Positions 45,861-48,683 of a stretch of DNA of 48,683 nucleotides are shown one piece after another. Where the stretch lies: positions 1 through 48,683 of the IMG/VR virus record IMGVR_UViG_3300050821_002724; one strand, written 5' to 3'. A program made the translations under genes and the position numbers. Every line of letters starts with the position of its first letter. Positions within the stretch are counted from its first letter, which is position 1. This stretch comes from a virus. The notes under the pieces are model-generated. The model did no database searches and was not told the origin of the DNA. It was given only the letters and a program-made list of their open reading frames with translations.

Positions 45861-47828
45861 CTAAAACGTGCCACAGTCAATATTGGCGTTGGCTACACTA
45901 CTCGTAACATACTGCATCGGCACCGCGTCGAGCGGGTTGATCGGATTACCCACGAGAGTAAGTATGCCGGTCATCGTCCCGCCCGTCAGCGCCACTCGCG
46001 TAGTGTCGGTCGGATGCACGTGATCGCCGCGCGTGAACGCAGGCGATGACCCAGATGACCCTACACTGTCCATCGCAGGCACAGCGTTCGACGCCACCGG
46101 CACGTTAGCGATTAACGCGTAAGACGTGAGCGCGTTAGCAACTTGCGCCGCCGTCTGATAGCCCGAAGGATTGCTCGCCGCGTAACGCGAAGTGTCGCTC
46201 GGATGAACGTGGTCAGCGCGGGCGAAGGTTGTACCTGTACCAACCGCCGCTGTACCGTCCATACTTGGCGGCGTCGTTGAAGCCGCAGGAGAAGGCGGGA
46301 TGTTGGCGGTTAGCGCGTAGGGTGCGAGCGTAGTATCCAGATCAGTAATGTCAGCCGAGATCAAATGCACCCACGTCGCATCATTGCGCGAGTAGGTGGT
46401 GCCATCACTCGGCGCATCAGCAATGCCACCGCCACTGGCGGTTGGCACCCATGTGTTGTTCTGTCGCGCGTAGGCAGTGCCATTTGCCGGTGCGTCAGGA
46501 ATAGGCGCAGCCCCCCAACTAAACGTATTCGATGCGTTGGCAACAAGAATTTGCCCCGGCTGACCGCCACTGATCTGAAGAGTTGCTGGGCCATTAGCCA
46601 AAATCAAACCGGGTGCGCCAATCGCTCCAGTGAAATTGCCGCCACGCAACGGCATGTAGAGCGACAACGCCGTCACTACGTTGGCAGCGCTCTGGTAGTT
46701 CGCCGGATTACTCGCTGGGTAAGCTGCCGCCCACAACCCATTCTGACGACCATACAACGTGCCATCGGTCGGCGCGTCCTGAAGCCCCTGTCCGGTCAGC
46801 GGCAACCATGCATTGTTGTTGCGAGCATAAAACTGCCCATCGTTCGGTGCGTCAGCTTGGATCGGCGTCACCAACCAATTGCTGTTGCTACGTGAGTAAA
46901 GCAGGCCGGTCATCGGTGCGTCAGGAATAATTACGTTCTGCCGCACCCACACACCATTGTTACGCGCATAGGTGTTACCATCCACTGGCGCGTCAACTTG
47001 GATCGCGTCAGCCTGCCACGTGCCGTTGTAACGCCCGAACCGAACGCCGCCCCCCGGCGCTTCCGTGATATATTGAGGAAGCGCGTACCAGTTGTTATTC
47101 CGACGCGTGTACATCACGCCATCAGCGGGCGCGTCAGCCTGAATGGGGACGGTCACCCAAAAACCATTGTAGCGCCCATAGAGGATGCTGTCTTCTGGCG
47201 CTTCGATCACAAGGTTGGTCGAGGCAACCACCTCCCAGCCGAAAATGACGCCATCAGTCACCCACTCAGATAGCGTCTCAGTGTCGGTGTTGAACCACTG
47301 ATCCATCACATTCGGATTGCTCGGCGGCGCGGCTCCCCAGAAGTACCGCACCCCAGAGTTCACGTAGCCCTGCGTCGGCTCGCCCAGCGGCAACTGAGTA
47401 TACAACGCCGGAACGGGGTTGATCGTTTCGCAAGCGCAGTCGGCAGAAGAAGGGATTTGGATCGACAGCCAATCGGTCCAATCCACACCGCTGGAAGTCA
47501 CACTGATCCCAAGCGTGTACATCTGCCCAGCGATGCCGCCCGAAACCAGAAAGATCAATTGCGAGCCAAGCGAAGAAAGCTCTCCTGCTGCTCCCGATTG
47601 AAGGAGTTGCGCGTAGCTGACCACCAGCGCCGGATTGCTGGTTACATCAACCGAAAACGAGAACCCATCTACCGTCGTCGTCGGTTCGATTTGGCTATAG
47701 TCGATGACCACCAGCGTCTGCTCGGTCAACTGTTTGACGTGGGTAACCAAAGATGACCCGGTGTTGACCGAGACATAGTAATACGCACTGTCGGTGTTGA
47801 CGACGCCGGAAGGAAGCGCGTAACCCAT
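45861..47828 (-). CDS. Repeat-containing tail fibre protein, 655 aa
   Basis: Start ATG 47828, one base after the preceding stop. The N-terminal 190 residues resemble the next tail protein (IDYSQ, GGIAG, CxC, PNVMDQWF). Residues about 205-350 and 440-510 hold nine copies of a 16-residue motif (D/E)AP-DG--Y-R-N--W, spaced about 25 residues apart. Later there are two DHVHP-DT-R motifs, typical of fibre shafts. The overall plan is adaptor domain, repeat shaft, tip. Exact role (fibre or shaft) is inferred. Palindrome copy at 45945 (LTLVGN). Confidence 0.75.
   Translation of the reverse strand: MGYALPSGVVNTDSAYYYVSVNTGSSLVTHVKQLTEQTLVVIDYSQIEPTTTVDGFSFSVDVTSNPALVVSYAQLLQSGAAGELSSLGSQLIFLVSGGIAGQMYTLGISVTSSGVDWTDWLSIQIPSSADCACETINPVPALYTQLPLGEPTQGYVNSGVRYFWGAAPPSNPNVMDQWFNTDTETLSEWVTDGVIFGWEVVASTNLVIEAPEDSILYGRYNGFWVTVPIQADAPADGVMYTRRNNNWYALPQYITEAPGGGVRFGRYNGTWQADAIQVDAPVDGNTYARNNGVWVRQNVIIPDAPMTGLLYSRSNSNWLVTPIQADAPNDGQFYARNNNAWLPLTGQGLQDAPTDGTLYGRQNGLWAAAYPASNPANYQSAANVVTALSLYMPLRGGNFTGAIGAPGLILANGPATLQISGGQPGQILVANASNTFSWGAAPIPDAPANGTAYARQNNTWVPTASGGGIADAPSDGTTYSRNDATWVHLISADITDLDTTLAPYALTANIPPSPAASTTPPSMDGTAAVGTGTTFARADHVHPSDTSRYAASNPSGYQTAAQVANALTSYALIANVPVASNAVPAMDSVGSSGSSPAFTRGDHVHPTDTTRVALTGGTMTGILTLVGNPINPLDAVPMQYVTSSVANANIDCGTF
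45945..45962. repeat. Dispersed palindrome, copy 53 (intragenic)
   Basis: ATTACCC-ACGA-GAGTAAG; fibre gene, read as LTLVGN; the last copy seen on the right side. Confidence 0.85.
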
Positions 47829-47829
47829 C

Positions 47830-48683
47830 TCATGGCCCCGGTGCTGGAGGGGTATCTGGCGGTGGCGACAGCCACAGCATGAACACTACGCTATCAGTGC
47901 TTGGCGGCTCGGCAAAGCCAATCTCGTCACCAGAAGCGGCAAACTGTACATCCGGCTGCTGCCAGACGCCATCGACCGACACTAGCAAGGTGTTCGATGT
48001 TGGGATGGTCAAGTCTGTGCCGTCCACCGCCGTCATGGTGAAGTCGGTAGTAATCCCATCCGGCGTGATCGGACTAATGGTGACAACCTGCGCGCCATAG
48101 CCGCCACCACCGCCAACCGTGGCCTCTTCCCAATAGCTCAACAGGCCATTGGTGACAAAATCAAAAATATTGCCAGTCGAAGAATCATACCAGCGATCCA
48201 GCACGTTGGGCGCGACCGGCGCGGTGGCGCTGACGAAGAACCGTGGCGCAGTGTTGACAATGATCGAGCCATCGCCGCTCACTGCGCCCTGCGTCGGCGG
48301 CGGGGGCAGGACCATCGCACACCCGCAATCGTCGCCACCCAGCACGTTCACTGTCAGATAGTCAGAGCGCACCTCATTGTCGCTCATTAACCCGTTGATG
48401 GTAATCTGGTAAGAACGCCCAGCGATACCGCCATAAACAGTAAACACCAGCGACGGACCCGTGTCGCTCCACTCCGAAGCAAAGATCGACAATTGCGGCG
48501 AGCCCCCCGGCCTAATCTTAAACGAGTAGGAAGTCAGATTGACGGGAGGGGTAAGCTGACTGTAATCGACAAAGATCGAGGTGGCGGCGTCGAGCGGCTT
48601 GTTGTAGCTGCCCAGTTGCAATGTCGAGTTGGCGACGAACGACGCCGGGTTGCCCTGCATGCCGGGGATCAGATACGGGTAGT
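47830..48683 (-). CDS. Tail protein, 5'-truncated by window edge
   Basis: The frame is open to the right edge: before the first Met (48660) the codons read YPYLIPG, so the start is probably outside. Residues after that show IFVDYSQLTP, VYGGIAG, a CGC pair, NVLDRWYD and LLSYWEE, in the same order as in the N-terminus of the downstream 655-aa protein. The C-terminal part (PDGITTDFTMTAVDGT, LLVSVDGVWQQPD) is a common phage beta domain. Probably a tail adaptor. The two genes seem to be paralogues. Confidence 0.7.
   Translation of the reverse strand, partial: YPYLIPGMQGNPASFVANSTLQLGSYNKPLDAATSIFVDYSQLTPPVNLTSYSFKIRPGGSPQLSIFASEWSDTGPSLVFTVYGGIAGRSYQITINGLMSDNEVRSDYLTVNVLGGDDCGCAMVLPPPPTQGAVSGDGSIIVNTAPRFFVSATAPVAPNVLDRWYDSSTGNIFDFVTNGLLSYWEEATVGGGGGYGAQVVTISPITPDGITTDFTMTAVDGTDLTIPTSNTLLVSVDGVWQQPDVQFAASGDEIGFAEPPSTDSVVFMLWLSPPPDTPPAPGP

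Noticed and set aside
1-48683. CRISPR array from the many repeated 18-mers
   Set aside because: The repeats are too short, imperfect, about 0.9 kb apart and inside genes; no spacer structure or cas genes.

Overview
The window looks like about 48.7 kb of a tailed double-stranded DNA phage with a podovirus-like virion; both ends cut through a gene. Host type is inference. The strongest clue is a PEP-CTERM-tagged secreted protein (tail motif PEPSTWAM, then a hydrophobic stretch and SRKR). A DUF3309-like membrane peptide and a small secreted Cys-rich protein fit a GC-rich alphaproteobacterial host, possibly Rhizobiales. No terminase, portal, major capsid, integrase, RNA polymerase, tRNA or CRISPR is visible.

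Layout: positions 1-21230 are read on the plus strand and 21293-48683 on the minus strand, so the two blocks converge at about 21.25 kb. The plus block holds many tiny, tightly overlapping early genes. Among them are a MoxR-type AAA+ ATPase with a metallopeptidase/VWA partner (2228-5335), an XRE-type helix-turn-helix protein (7789-8121), a family A DNA polymerase with proofreading domain (9478-11370) and a winged-helix regulator (11455-11769). A nuclease/helicase cluster follows (RecB/Cas4-like nuclease, VRR-NUC-like nuclease, SNF2-type helicase; 12389-15444), then a possible ssDNA-binding protein and an AEP primase fused to a P-loop helicase domain (17527-20472). A candidate structured RNA lies at 6762-6880. 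Two near-identical promoter/operator elements with tandem TTGACA hexamers lie at 1768-1813 and 11373-11417.

The minus block, in its direction of transcription (48.7 to 21.3 kb), holds two related tail proteins, two paralogous collagen-hinged or receptor-binding fibres, a nozzle-like protein, a GNAT-like protein, a small putative inner-core protein, a 1974-aa lytic transglycosylase and a 2342-aa polyvalent protein with a HEAFH metallopeptidase motif. These last three are probably the DNA-ejection apparatus. Small proteins, an M15 peptidase endolysin and a holin-like membrane protein follow. Last is the PEP-CTERM gene, an independent cargo unit with its own promoter and terminator at the convergence point.

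The most unusual feature is a dispersed 18-bp imperfect palindrome, consensus sTTACyC-N4-GrGTAAs. I counted 53 copies by eye, about one per 0.9 kb, on both sides of the convergence point. Between genes it merges stop codon, Shine-Dalgarno sequence and start spacing. Inside long genes it recurs in all three codon phases, so selection appears to act on the DNA. This suggests a genome-wide protein-binding network comparable in concept to the stoperators of mycobacteriophage L5 or the start-associated sequences of cluster K mycobacteriophages, but with a different sequence.
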